The notes below the pieces were generated by a model that was given only the letters and a program-made list of their open reading frames with translations, was not told the DNA's origin and ran no database searches. Both the position numbers and the translations under genes were made by a program. Below, piece after piece: positions 1 to 6,198 of a stretch of 11,290 nt of DNA (the first letter of the stretch is position 1; each line of letters starts with the position of its first letter). The stretch comes from Pseudorhodobacter antarcticus (GTDB lineage Bacteria; Pseudomonadota; Alphaproteobacteria; Rhodobacterales; Rhodobacteraceae), in contig CAMDHB010000080.1 in assembly GCA_945897655.1 (NCBI GenBank), forward strand, positions 1 through 11,290, read 5' to 3'.

Positions 1-11
1 CCACGGGAGGA

Positions 12-60
12 GGGGCATTGGTCCCTGACCAAGGCCCCCTGGAGGGTGTGAAACCCTCCA
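12..60. terminator. Two adjacent inverted repeats downstream of the flavoprotein gene (possible terminator)
   Basis: Two dyads lie just past the stop of the minus-strand gene ending at 73. The first has arms TGGAGGGT (40-47) and ACCCTCCA (53-60), a perfect 8-bp stem with a 5-nt loop. The second has TTGGTC (18-23) and GACCAA (27-32) with a 3-nt loop, and extends after one mismatch by GGGGC (12-16) pairing with GCCCC (34-38). The position suits transcription termination for the minus-strand operon. Neither strand shows a clear T-run after the stems, so this is not a classical intrinsic terminator. The other side of the window edge is unseen, so the dyads might also serve a gene to the left. Confidence 0.35.
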
Positions 61-72
61 TCCTGCGCGGGT

Positions 73-765
73 CTAGCGAAACACCGTCAGAATGTCATCC
101 AGCGGCTTTTTCCTTTTGGCGACGGCAGGCACCATGGCATCTGCGGCAGGATAGCCCACGGGCAGGATCATGACCGCCTTTTCCGACGCAGGCCGCCCGC
201 ACATGGCGGGCAAGAACTTCATCGGGTTCGGCGTGTGTTCCAGACAGACCAGCCCGGCATGGTGCAGGGCGGTGATCAGAACCCCCGTCGCAATCCCCAC
301 GCTTTCGGGCACAGAGTAATGCTTGTACCGCACCCCGTCCTGCGTCACCCCCCAGCGCTGGGCAAAGACCACGATCAGCCAGGGCGCGTCCGTCAGATGG
401 GGCTTGTCGACGCCTGTGCCAATCGGCTCCAAAGCCGCCAGCCATTCATCCCCTGCCCCTCCGGAATAGAAAGCGCGTTCCTCCTCCTCGGCTTCGGCAC
501 GGATGCGGGATTTCATCGCGGGGTCGGCGATGGCCACGAAATGCCAGGGCTGGTGGTTGGCCCCGGACGGCGCCGTGCCTGCGGCCTGAATGCAGGCTGT
601 GATCACGGCCTCGGGCACCGGATCGCGGGAATACTGGCGCACCGAATGGCGGCGGCGCATGTAATCGCGAAACGCCTCGGCAGCGGCCAGTGCCTCGGCA
701 GGGGGCATCTGCACCCGGTCGGGCAGCGGCAGTGCCTGATAGGAAACCTCACCCTTGCGGTACAT
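73..765 (-). CDS. Nitroreductase-fold flavoprotein, iodotyrosine deiodinase (IYD) type
   Basis: A 230-residue protein of the FMN-dependent nitroreductase superfamily, closest in motif pattern to the iodotyrosine deiodinase group, whose animal members reductively remove iodide from halogenated tyrosines. The N-terminal RRRHSVRQY (37-45) is the usual FMN-phosphate-binding Arg/Ser element, and APSGANHQPWHF (65-76) is a strong family motif. E96, Y100 and K121 match in identity and exact spacing (+4, +25) the Glu, Tyr and Lys that bind the zwitterion of the substrate in mammalian IYD. The C-terminal half (SVGIATGVLITALHHAGL, then GRPASEK...LPVGYPAADA) also follows that family. The start was set at the ATG at 765-763 because it overlaps the stop of mbfA by one base (TGATG) and because the 40 residues of upstream in-frame extension are only mbfA read in another frame. 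It is probably cytosolic and co-translated with mbfA. The natural substrate is unknown; other reductive roles are possible. Confidence 0.85.
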   Translation of the reverse strand: MYRKGEVSYQALPLPDRVQMPPAEALAAAEAFRDYMRRRHSVRQYSRDPVPEAVITACIQAAGTAPSGANHQPWHFVAIADPAMKSRIRAEAEEEERAFYSGGAGDEWLAALEPIGTGVDKPHLTDAPWLIVVFAQRWGVTQDGVRYKHYSVPESVGIATGVLITALHHAGLVCLEHTPNPMKFLPAMCGRPASEKAVMILPVGYPAADAMVPAVAKRKKPLDDILTVFR

Positions 766-1742
766 CAGCCACCCCCGATAAATGCCCCTGCCGCAAAGAC
801 CAAAGCACCGCCCACCACCACCTGCAAGGTGGCGCGCACCAAGGGCGTCTCCATGAAGCGGTTCTGAATCCAGACGATGGCCCACAATTCAATGAACACC
901 ACGGCAATCGCCAGATAGGTTGCCAGCCAGAAATCGGTCAGCAGATAAGGCAGCGCATGGCCCAGACCGCCGACCGTTGTCATGATCCCGCTGGCAAAGC
1001 CGCGCTTCCACGGACTGCCGCGCCCCGACAGCACCCCGTCATCATGGGCTGCTTCGGTAAAGCCCATCGAAATGCCCGCCCCGACCGCCGCCGCCGTGCC
1101 CACCAGCAGCGTGGTATGGCTGTCCTGCGTCGCAAAGGCCGTCGCAAAGATCGGCGCGAGCGTGGACACCGATCCGTCCATCAGCCCCGCCAGTCCCGGC
1201 TGAACCCAGGTCAGGATGAACTGTCGCCGCGCACCTGCATCCTCGGTATCGCGCTGCTCGCCGCCCAAGTGCAACGTCTCCAACCGCTCGGCGCTTTTCT
1301 CGTGCCCCGCTTCGGCCGCCGCCAGATCGCCCAGCAGCTTGCGCGTTGCGGCGTCGGTCGTGCGAGCGGCGGCGGCGCGGTAGAACTTTTCCGCCTGATG
1401 CTCCATCCCCGAGGCTTCGGACCTTATCCGCTCCAGCGACAGGTTCCGGGTCAGCCAGACCGGGCTGCGGGCATAGTAGCCGGCGACATGTTCGCGGCGG
1501 ATCAACGGGATAACCTCACCAAACCGCATGCGGTACAGGTCAATCAACCGCTGCCGGTGGCCATCCTCCTCGGCCGCCATGCCGTCAAACACCGCCGCCG
1601 AGCCCGGATAATCGCCGCGCAGGGTTTGGGCATAGGTGCGGTAGATGGCGGCGTCATCCTCTTCAGACGATATCGCAAGGGCCAGCACCTCCTGCTCGCT
1701 CAGGTCGGCAAAGCGGCGGCGGTTGGTAAAGCTTGCGATCAT
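765..1742 (-). CDS. mbfA: Membrane-bound ferritin / VIT-type iron exporter (MbfA, erythrin-VIT1 family)
   Basis: 325 residues, the usual MbfA length. Residues about 15-160 form a ferritin/rubrerythrin-like helical domain with carboxylate and histidine ligand candidates in order: E27/E28, E58/E59 with H62 (EEDGH), E114-H115, and E144 with H147 (EAGH). Residues about 175-325 form a VIT1/CCC1-like membrane domain starting WVQPGLAGLMDGSVSTLAPIF, with later hydrophobic spans near 212-230, 248-266, 270-292 and 302-324. In Agrobacterium and Bradyrhizobium, MbfA exports iron and protects against iron and peroxide stress, with the ferritin-like domain in the cytoplasm. It is first in a two-gene unit with the deiodinase-like flavoprotein. 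A palindrome only 13 bases before the start codon suggests iron-dependent control. No strong Shine-Dalgarno is visible (weak GGGTG about 6 bases upstream). The family call is strong; direction of transport is inferred from homologues. Confidence 0.9.
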   Translation of the reverse strand: MIASFTNRRRFADLSEQEVLALAISSEEDDAAIYRTYAQTLRGDYPGSAAVFDGMAAEEDGHRQRLIDLYRMRFGEVIPLIRREHVAGYYARSPVWLTRNLSLERIRSEASGMEHQAEKFYRAAAARTTDAATRKLLGDLAAAEAGHEKSAERLETLHLGGEQRDTEDAGARRQFILTWVQPGLAGLMDGSVSTLAPIFATAFATQDSHTTLLVGTAAAVGAGISMGFTEAAHDDGVLSGRGSPWKRGFASGIMTTVGGLGHALPYLLTDFWLATYLAIAVVFIELWAIVWIQNRFMETPLVRATLQVVVGGALVFAAGAFIGGG

Positions 1743-1754
1743 GTCGGCACCCAG

Positions 1755-1771
1755 TTTGGAATGATTCCAAT
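1755..1771 (-). promoter_or_regulatory. Candidate Irr (iron-response) operator upstream of mbfA
   Basis: The plus strand reads TTTGGAATGATTCCAAT. Its core TTGGAAT-G-ATTCCAA (1756-1770) is a perfect palindrome with 7-bp arms. The pattern TTTnGAA-N3-TTCnAAn closely resembles the iron-control element bound by the alphaproteobacterial regulator Irr (recalled consensus about TTTAGAA-N3-TTCTAAA), with two symmetric substitutions. Irr is known to repress mbfA in rhizobia. The site ends 13 bases before the mbfA start codon, where a bound repressor could block initiation of transcription. The identity of the regulator is an inference; Mur/Fur or another dimeric regulator cannot be excluded. Confidence 0.6.
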
Positions 1772-1800
1772 ATGAGCGCCCGGAGGGGAAAAGGAAAGGG

Positions 1801-2685
1801 TCAGCGGCCCGTCATCGTCTGGGCGCGAACATGCTGGCGCCACAGGGTGAACAGCCCCGCCGCCACGACCAGCGCAGCACCGAAAATGACGTTGGGCAAC
1901 AGCTCCTCGCCATACAGGAACACGCCAAAGCCAAAGATGAAGACCAGTTGCAGATAGGTCATCGGTTGCAAGGCCGAAGCTTCGGCCAGGTCATAGGCCC
2001 GGATCAGCAGCCAGTGCCCCACGACCGAGGTGATGCACAGCGCCAGCATCCAGGCCGAGTCCGCCCCGGTCATCGGTTGCCAGTACCACAGGCCCGGCCC
2101 GGTGATGGCCACAGCCCCCGCAACGCCCGTCCACAGGAACGACGTGGCCGACGAATCCTGCCGCGAGACATAGCGGGTGGTCAGGACATAGATCGACCAC
2201 AGCAGCGCCGCGATCAGCGGCAGCAGGGAAAGGGGCGTGAACACAGTGGTATCTGGCCGCAGGATGATCAGCACCCCGACGCTGCCCACCGCAATCGCGA
2301 GCCAGCGCCGCCAGCCGACATGCTCGCCCAAGATCGGCCCGGAGAGGGCGGCAATGATCAGCGGCCCGCAGACCATCACCGCATGGGTCTGGATCAGGCC
2401 CAGCACGGCAAAGGTATAGCCGGTCAGGCAGATCTGCACGACCACCAGCACCCCGCGAAAGCTTTGCCAGAACGGGTGTTTGGTGCGCACCGCCGCCATC
2501 AATCCGCCCGCCCGGCGCGACGACAGGATCAGCGCCGCGACGCCAAAGAACCAGAACCGCAGCATCACCACCATCGCCACGGGGTAGCTGCCGGTCAGGT
2601 GTTTGGTGATGCCGTCTTGCGACGAAAAGATCATCGTGGTCAGCACCATCAGCAGCAGCCCGCGCTTGGTGTTCTGTTCGGTCAT
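1801..2685 (-). CDS. EamA/DMT-family permease (second of a tandem pair)
   Basis: 294 residues with the two-fold EamA architecture of the drug/metabolite transporter superfamily, about ten hydrophobic segments over the whole length. TM1 carries FSSQDG (20-25), TM2 ends VVMLRFW (39-45), the first EamA half closes with ALSGPILGE (113-121) and VLIILRP (138-144), and the second half has AEASALQPMTYLQLVF (234-249) followed by YGEEL (258-262), the typical conserved end of EamA repeats. It is clearly paralogous to the gene immediately upstream, sharing these motifs in order. Its ATG overlaps the stop of that gene by four bases (ATGA), with little Shine-Dalgarno of its own, so translation is probably coupled. 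It would act in the inner membrane, likely as a metabolite or amino-acid-type exporter; the substrate cannot be read from sequence. Confidence 0.85.
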   Translation of the reverse strand: MTEQNTKRGLLLMVLTTMIFSSQDGITKHLTGSYPVAMVVMLRFWFFGVAALILSSRRAGGLMAAVRTKHPFWQSFRGVLVVVQICLTGYTFAVLGLIQTHAVMVCGPLIIAALSGPILGEHVGWRRWLAIAVGSVGVLIILRPDTTVFTPLSLLPLIAALLWSIYVLTTRYVSRQDSSATSFLWTGVAGAVAITGPGLWYWQPMTGADSAWMLALCITSVVGHWLLIRAYDLAEASALQPMTYLQLVFIFGFGVFLYGEELLPNVIFGAALVVAAGLFTLWRQHVRAQTMTGR

Positions 2686-3548
2686 GGTGCGGCCTGTCTG
2701 CGTTGCTGGATCAGCGCATAGATCCCCGCCAGCACGACGATGACCACACCAACCACCACCTGCAGATGCAGTTCTTCGCCAAAGAACACCATCCCGATTC
2801 CGGCGGTAAAGACGATCTGCAAATAGGCAAAGGGCTGGACCCGGCTTGCCTCGGCCGTCTCATAGGTCTTTTGCAGCAGCCAGTTCGACAGGACGGACAG
2901 CAGCCCATAGATCAGCAGGAACAGGGCGTCGCGCGGGGTGACCATCTCCCAGAACGGCAGGCCGATTACGGTCATCACCACCGCGCCAATCACCGGCGGC
3001 CAGAAAAACGACGGGAATGAGGGGGCATCGCGGGTCGTCAGCCGGGTCAGCACCGAATAGGTGGCGAACATCAGGGCGGATATCAGCGGCAGCAGTGCGG
3101 CCCAGCTGAACACTTCTCCCCCCGGCCGCAGGATCACCAGCACGCCCAAACAACCCGCGCCCACCGCCGCCCAGCGCTGCCACGAAATCCGCTCGCCCAG
3201 CACAGGGCCGGACAGGGCGACAATCAGCAGGGGGCAGACCGCAAAGACGGCATGGCTGTTGATCAGCCCGATCAGGGTATAGCCGTAGACGATGATGCAC
3301 ACCTCGGCCACCAGCAGCGTGGCGCGCAACAGTTCGATCCCGGGCCGTTTGGAGGTGACGGCGGCCCGGAACCCCTCAGGTCGCCGCAGGGCCAGAACCA
3401 TCACGAACGCGCCAAAGACCCAGTAGCGCACCATCACAACCATCAGCGTGTTGTAATTGCCCGCCAACAGCCGCGAAAACCCGTCCTGCGTGGAAAAGGT
3501 CATCACCGTCAGCACCATCAGAACGATGCCCAACATCCCCCGGCTCAT
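2682..3548 (-). CDS. EamA/DMT-family permease (first of a tandem pair)
   Basis: 288 residues, ten-segment EamA/DMT permease. FSTQDGFSRLL (18-28) in TM1, VVMVRYWVFG (37-46), ALSGPVLGE (111-119), LGVLVILRP (134-142), AEASRVQPFAYLQIVF (232-247) and FFGEEL (255-260) align in order and spacing with the downstream paralogue, so the pair arose by duplication. It overlaps mnmD upstream and the second permease downstream by four bases each (ATGA), placing all three in one tight transcription unit. Upstream of its ATG a G-rich stretch (GGGGGCG) may serve as ribosome binding site. EamA proteins often work alone or as homodimers; a heteromeric pair with the neighbour is conceivable but unproven. Substrate unknown. 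Confidence 0.85.
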   Translation of the reverse strand: MSRGMLGIVLMVLTVMTFSTQDGFSRLLAGNYNTLMVVMVRYWVFGAFVMVLALRRPEGFRAAVTSKRPGIELLRATLLVAEVCIIVYGYTLIGLINSHAVFAVCPLLIVALSGPVLGERISWQRWAAVGAGCLGVLVILRPGGEVFSWAALLPLISALMFATYSVLTRLTTRDAPSFPSFFWPPVIGAVVMTVIGLPFWEMVTPRDALFLLIYGLLSVLSNWLLQKTYETAEASRVQPFAYLQIVFTAGIGMVFFGEELHLQVVVGVVIVVLAGIYALIQQRRQAAP

Positions 3549-4207
3549 CTGCGCCCCCGTGTCATGTGGCGCTTGGTGCCATGCCCGGCGACCCGCTCAA
3601 CCTGAAATCCCGCCGCTGTCAGCGATGCCCGCACATGGCCCGCCGCCGTATAAGTGGCAAAGGTGCCGCCACTAGCGGTGTGTCGGCCCACCTCGGCCAT
3701 GACCTCGGGCGACCACATCTCGGGGTTCTTGGCCGGAGAAAACCCGTCCAGATACCAGGCGACGGCCTGCCCCGGCCACTCGGCCAGTGTCGTTTGAACA
3801 TCCCCGATGATCACCTGAACCTCAACCGTCCCCAGTTGAAATCGCCGCGCGCCCGTGGCCCATTGGTCCAGCAACGGCCCCGCGACCGCTGCCGCCTCGG
3901 GGAAGGCCGCAAGGGCGCGGGCCATGTCATCCGCCGTCATCGGCCAGCCCTCGAAACTGGTGTAGTGAAGTAGTTGCCCGTCACAGGCCAGCAAAGTTGC
4001 CAGCAGGTTCAGCCCGGTCCCGAACCCCAGTTCCGCCACGTGAAACCCGTCGCGAAACCGCCCCGGCAAATCATTGCCCGCCAAGAAGACATGCCGCGTT
4101 TCGGCCAAGCCATTGTTCAGGCTGAAATAGGGGTCATCGAAGCGGCGTGACACAGGAATGATCCCGTCGCGCCAATCCAGATCCGCACCCTGTTCGACGC
4201 CCGTCAT
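3545..4207 (-). CDS. mnmD: tRNA (5-methylaminomethyl-2-thiouridine)(34) methyltransferase, stand-alone MnmD
   Basis: 220 residues matching the N-terminal methyltransferase half of E. coli MnmC. It transfers a methyl group from S-adenosylmethionine to the aminomethyl group at wobble U34 of tRNAs, giving mnm5(s2)U. Visible landmarks: PVSRRFDDPYFSLNNGLAET (18-37), the SAM-binding AELGFGTGLN (58-67), WYLDGFSPAKNPEMWS (151-166), and the closing GTFATYTAAGHVRASLTAAG with a GTKRHM motif (210-215). The ATG at 4207 was chosen because the protein then begins about where E. coli MnmC does, and it is preceded by GGGATAGGG. Upstream in-frame ATGs at 4237 and 4312 would add unconserved residues, and 4312 would run into the divergent gene. 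The FAD-oxidoreductase half of MnmC is missing here but a candidate lies divergently 47 bp away. It is first in the minus-strand unit with the two permeases. Confidence 0.92.
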   Translation of the reverse strand: MTGVEQGADLDWRDGIIPVSRRFDDPYFSLNNGLAETRHVFLAGNDLPGRFRDGFHVAELGFGTGLNLLATLLACDGQLLHYTSFEGWPMTADDMARALAAFPEAAAVAGPLLDQWATGARRFQLGTVEVQVIIGDVQTTLAEWPGQAVAWYLDGFSPAKNPEMWSPEVMAEVGRHTASGGTFATYTAAGHVRASLTAAGFQVERVAGHGTKRHMTRGRR

Positions 4208-4254
4208 TTGCCCTATCCCGATGGTCGGGCGGACCATGAGCAAGGGCGGCTGGA
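4208..4254. promoter_or_regulatory. 47-bp divergent spacer between mnmD and the FAD oxidoreductase gene
   Basis: This short spacer must hold the ribosome binding sites of both genes; their promoters must overlap it or lie within the opposite coding sequence. On the plus side AAGGGCGG (4242-4249) precedes the ATG at 4255. On the minus side the complement of 4208-4220 gives GGGATAGGG before the ATG at 4207. A small dyad, CCCGA (4217-4221) and TCGGG (4225-4229), sits in the mnmD leader and overlaps that ribosome binding site. No clear -35/-10 pair is seen. Confidence 0.4.
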
Positions 4255-5289
4255 ATGGCAAGACACGATCTGACCATACGCGGGGCCGGCATCTTTGGCC
4301 TGTCGATCGCATGGGAGGCGGTGCGCCGTGGTGCGCGGGTTCGGCTGATCGAGACCCATGCTATCGGCGCAGGCTCCAGTGGAGGGGTGGTTGGGGCGCT
4401 TGCCCCGCATGTCCCGGAAAACTGGAACCCGAAAAAGCAGTTCCAACTGGAAAGCTTGCTGATGGCGGAAGCCTTCTTTGCCTCTGCGTCCGAGGCGTCG
4501 GGCCTGCCCACTGGTTACGCCCGCACCGGCCGTCTGCAACCGCTGGCCGATGCCGCCGCCGTGGCCCTTGCCCATCAGCGCAGCGAAACCGCACGCAGCC
4601 TGTGGCAGGATCACGCCAACTGGACCGTCATCCCCAGCCCTGCGGGCGACTGGCACCCCGCCTCGCCCACCGGCCTTGTCGTTCATGACACGCTGACCGC
4701 CCGCATCAACCCGCGCCAGACCGCTTTGGCATTGGTTGAGGCGATCCGCACGCGGGGTCAGGTCATCACCGGCGATGCGCCCGATGACGAGCCGACGATC
4801 TGGGCGACCGGGATCGCAGGGCTTGCCGATCTGTCGGCGACTTTGGGCCGCAATGTGGGTGCAGGCGTCAAGGGTCAGGCCGCACTGTTGCAGTATGATG
4901 CTGCGACCCAGCCGCAATTGTTCGTCGATACCCTGCACATCGTCCCCCATTCGGATGGCACCGTCGCCATCGGCTCCACCTCGGAACATGCGTGGACCGA
5001 CCCGACAGCGACCGATAGTCAGTTGGACACCCTGATCGCCCGCGCCTGCGCTGCGGTCCCTGCCCTGCAGGGTGCGCCCGTGTTGGACCGCTGGGCCGCC
5101 CTGCGCCCGCGTGCCCGCAGCCGTGCGCCGGTCTTGGGGGAATGGCCCGGGCGGCTGGGGCATTTCATCGCCAATGGCGGCTTCAAGATCGGCTTCGGCA
5201 TGGCGCCCAAGGTGGCGCAGGTGATGGTGGATCTGGTGTTGGAGGGGCGCGATAGCATCCCCGACGATTTCCGGGTTTCCGCGCTCTAG
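4255..5289 (+). CDS. FAD-dependent oxidoreductase (DAO family), probable MnmC oxidoreductase-half counterpart
   Basis: 344 residues of the D-amino-acid-oxidase/glycine-oxidase fold. The N-terminus has the Rossmann dinucleotide motif G10-A-G-I-F-G15 with the acidic ribose ligand E33 at the end of strand 2. This is followed by IGAGSSGGVVGALAPHVPEN (37-56), which resembles the GASGNRQGALYP region of the E. coli MnmC FAD domain, and a C-terminal RPRARSRAPVLGE (284-296) and NGGFKIGFGMAPKVA (307-321) typical of the flavin-binding end. In E. coli this activity removes the carboxymethyl group of cmnm5(s2)U34 so that MnmD can methylate the product. The divergent neighbour is exactly that methyltransferase, which supports the assignment. 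A generic amino-acid oxidase remains possible. AAGGGCGG precedes the ATG by 5 bases. A TSUP permease gene follows and may be co-transcribed. Confidence 0.75.
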   Translation: MARHDLTIRGAGIFGLSIAWEAVRRGARVRLIETHAIGAGSSGGVVGALAPHVPENWNPKKQFQLESLLMAEAFFASASEASGLPTGYARTGRLQPLADAAAVALAHQRSETARSLWQDHANWTVIPSPAGDWHPASPTGLVVHDTLTARINPRQTALALVEAIRTRGQVITGDAPDDEPTIWATGIAGLADLSATLGRNVGAGVKGQAALLQYDAATQPQLFVDTLHIVPHSDGTVAIGSTSEHAWTDPTATDSQLDTLIARACAAVPALQGAPVLDRWAALRPRARSRAPVLGEWPGRLGHFIANGGFKIGFGMAPKVAQVMVDLVLEGRDSIPDDFRVSAL

Positions 5290-5340
5290 CGGTTCCCGCC
5301 GCAACGGTTTAGGGTCGCGCCGCAGCGGGTGGAGGATGAT

Positions 5341-6096
5341 GTGGGCGGTCTGGATATTCTGCATTTCGCCCTCGCCTTGGGCATCACCTTTTTTGCGGGC
5401 TTCGTCAAAGGCGCCATCGGGTTTGCCATGCCGATGATCATGATTTCCGGTTTTTCCAGCTTTCTGCCGCCCGAAGTGGCGCTGGCCGGGCTGATCCTGC
5501 CCACTGTGGTGACCAACCTGAGCCAGGCGTTCCGGCAGGGTGCGGCGGCGGCTTGGGGGACGGTCGTGACCTACCGGCGCATCCTGCTGGCCACGGTGAT
5601 CTTTATCGTCGTCTCGGCCGGGTTTGTGAATGTGATTCCGCAGGATCTGTTCCTGCTGATGCTGGGCCTGCCGATCATGGCCTTTGCGCTGGCCCAGCTG
5701 GCTGGGGTGAACCTCGCGCTGAAGTTGGAGCATCGCAACCGGGCGGAGTGGATTTTGGGGGCGATTGGGGGCCTCTATGGCGGGATATCGGGGGTCTGGG
5801 GGCCGCCGTTGTTGGTGTATCTGCTGTCGATCAAGGCGGGCAAGGTTGAGGTGGTTCGGGTTCAGGGGGTGGTGTTCCTGATCGGTGCGGTGGTGCTGTT
5901 TGCGGCCCATCTGCAATCGGGGGTGCTGACCGGGCCGACGCTGACCTTTTCGGCCATTCTGGTCATTCCTGCCCTGATCGGGCAGACCTTGGGCACCTTC
6001 ATTCAGGACCGGCTGGACCAGACCAGGTTCCGCCGCTGGACCTTGATCCTGTTGGTTCTGACCGGGCTGAACCTGGCCCGCCGGGCAGTTTGGTAG
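5341..6096 (+). CDS. TauE/SafE (TSUP) family membrane permease
   Basis: 251 residues, almost entirely hydrophobic, with the two-repeat layout of the sulfite-exporter TauE/SafE family. The first repeat signature is FFAGFVKGAIGFAMP (17-31) and the second is GAIGGLYGGISGVWGPPLLVYLL (140-162), written here as a position range with key Gly and Pro residues. About seven to eight membrane spans are visible, ending near residue 245. Family members move sulfite, sulfoacetate or other organosulfur and carboxylate anions; the substrate here is not shown. The start is taken as GTG at 5341 because GGAGG (5331-5335) lies five bases before it. A longer reading from GTG at 5329 would place that Shine-Dalgarno inside the gene. 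It begins 51 bp after the oxidoreductase stop, consistent with an operon, and ends facing the RTX gene. Confidence 0.85.
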   Translation: MGGLDILHFALALGITFFAGFVKGAIGFAMPMIMISGFSSFLPPEVALAGLILPTVVTNLSQAFRQGAAAAWGTVVTYRRILLATVIFIVVSAGFVNVIPQDLFLLMLGLPIMAFALAQLAGVNLALKLEHRNRAEWILGAIGGLYGGISGVWGPPLLVYLLSIKAGKVEVVRVQGVVFLIGAVVLFAAHLQSGVLTGPTLTFSAILVIPALIGQTLGTFIQDRLDQTRFRRWTLILLVLTGLNLARRAVW

Positions 6097-6098
6097 GC

Positions 6099-6112
6099 GT
6101 CCACATGTGGAC
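6099..6112. repeat. Perfect 14-bp palindrome between convergent genes
   Basis: GTCCACATGTGGAC begins two bases after the stop of the TSUP gene. As RNA it could form only a 5-bp stem with a CATG loop, and the following ACTTTGAAATATC has just three T residues, so it is a poor intrinsic terminator for the plus-strand gene. It could instead be a protein-binding site or a chance restriction-like palindrome. No second full copy was noticed in the window. Confidence 0.4.
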
Positions 6113-6164
6113 ACTTTGAAATATCATTACCTATCAAGCACTTGCCGTTTTTCATTAACCAGGT

Positions 6165-6190
6165 GGAAAGGTTTGCCCCCGGGCCAAACC
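6165..6190 (-). terminator. Possible terminator of the RTX gene
   Basis: Arms GGTTTG (6170-6175) and CAAACC (6185-6190) form a 6-bp stem that can continue, after a C/C mismatch, with CCC pairing to GGG (6177-6179 with 6181-6183). On the minus strand it begins 9 bases beyond the RTX stop and is followed by TTTCC. The T-run is short, so termination would be weak. The convergent TSUP gene ends about 70 bp to the left. Confidence 0.4.
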
Positions 6191-6198
6191 CAAGGCCC

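Noticed and set aside
766..885. Upstream extension of the deiodinase-like gene
   Set aside because: The extra 40 residues are mbfA coding sequence read in another frame. The ATG at 765 is coupled to the mbfA stop and gives a normal family N-terminus.
4213..6114. Long minus-strand open frame of 633 codons opposite the FAD oxidoreductase and TSUP genes
   Set aside because: The translation is rich in Arg, Gln, Pro, His and Gly with no family motif. It is the antisense shadow of two clearly recognisable plus-strand genes in GC-rich DNA.
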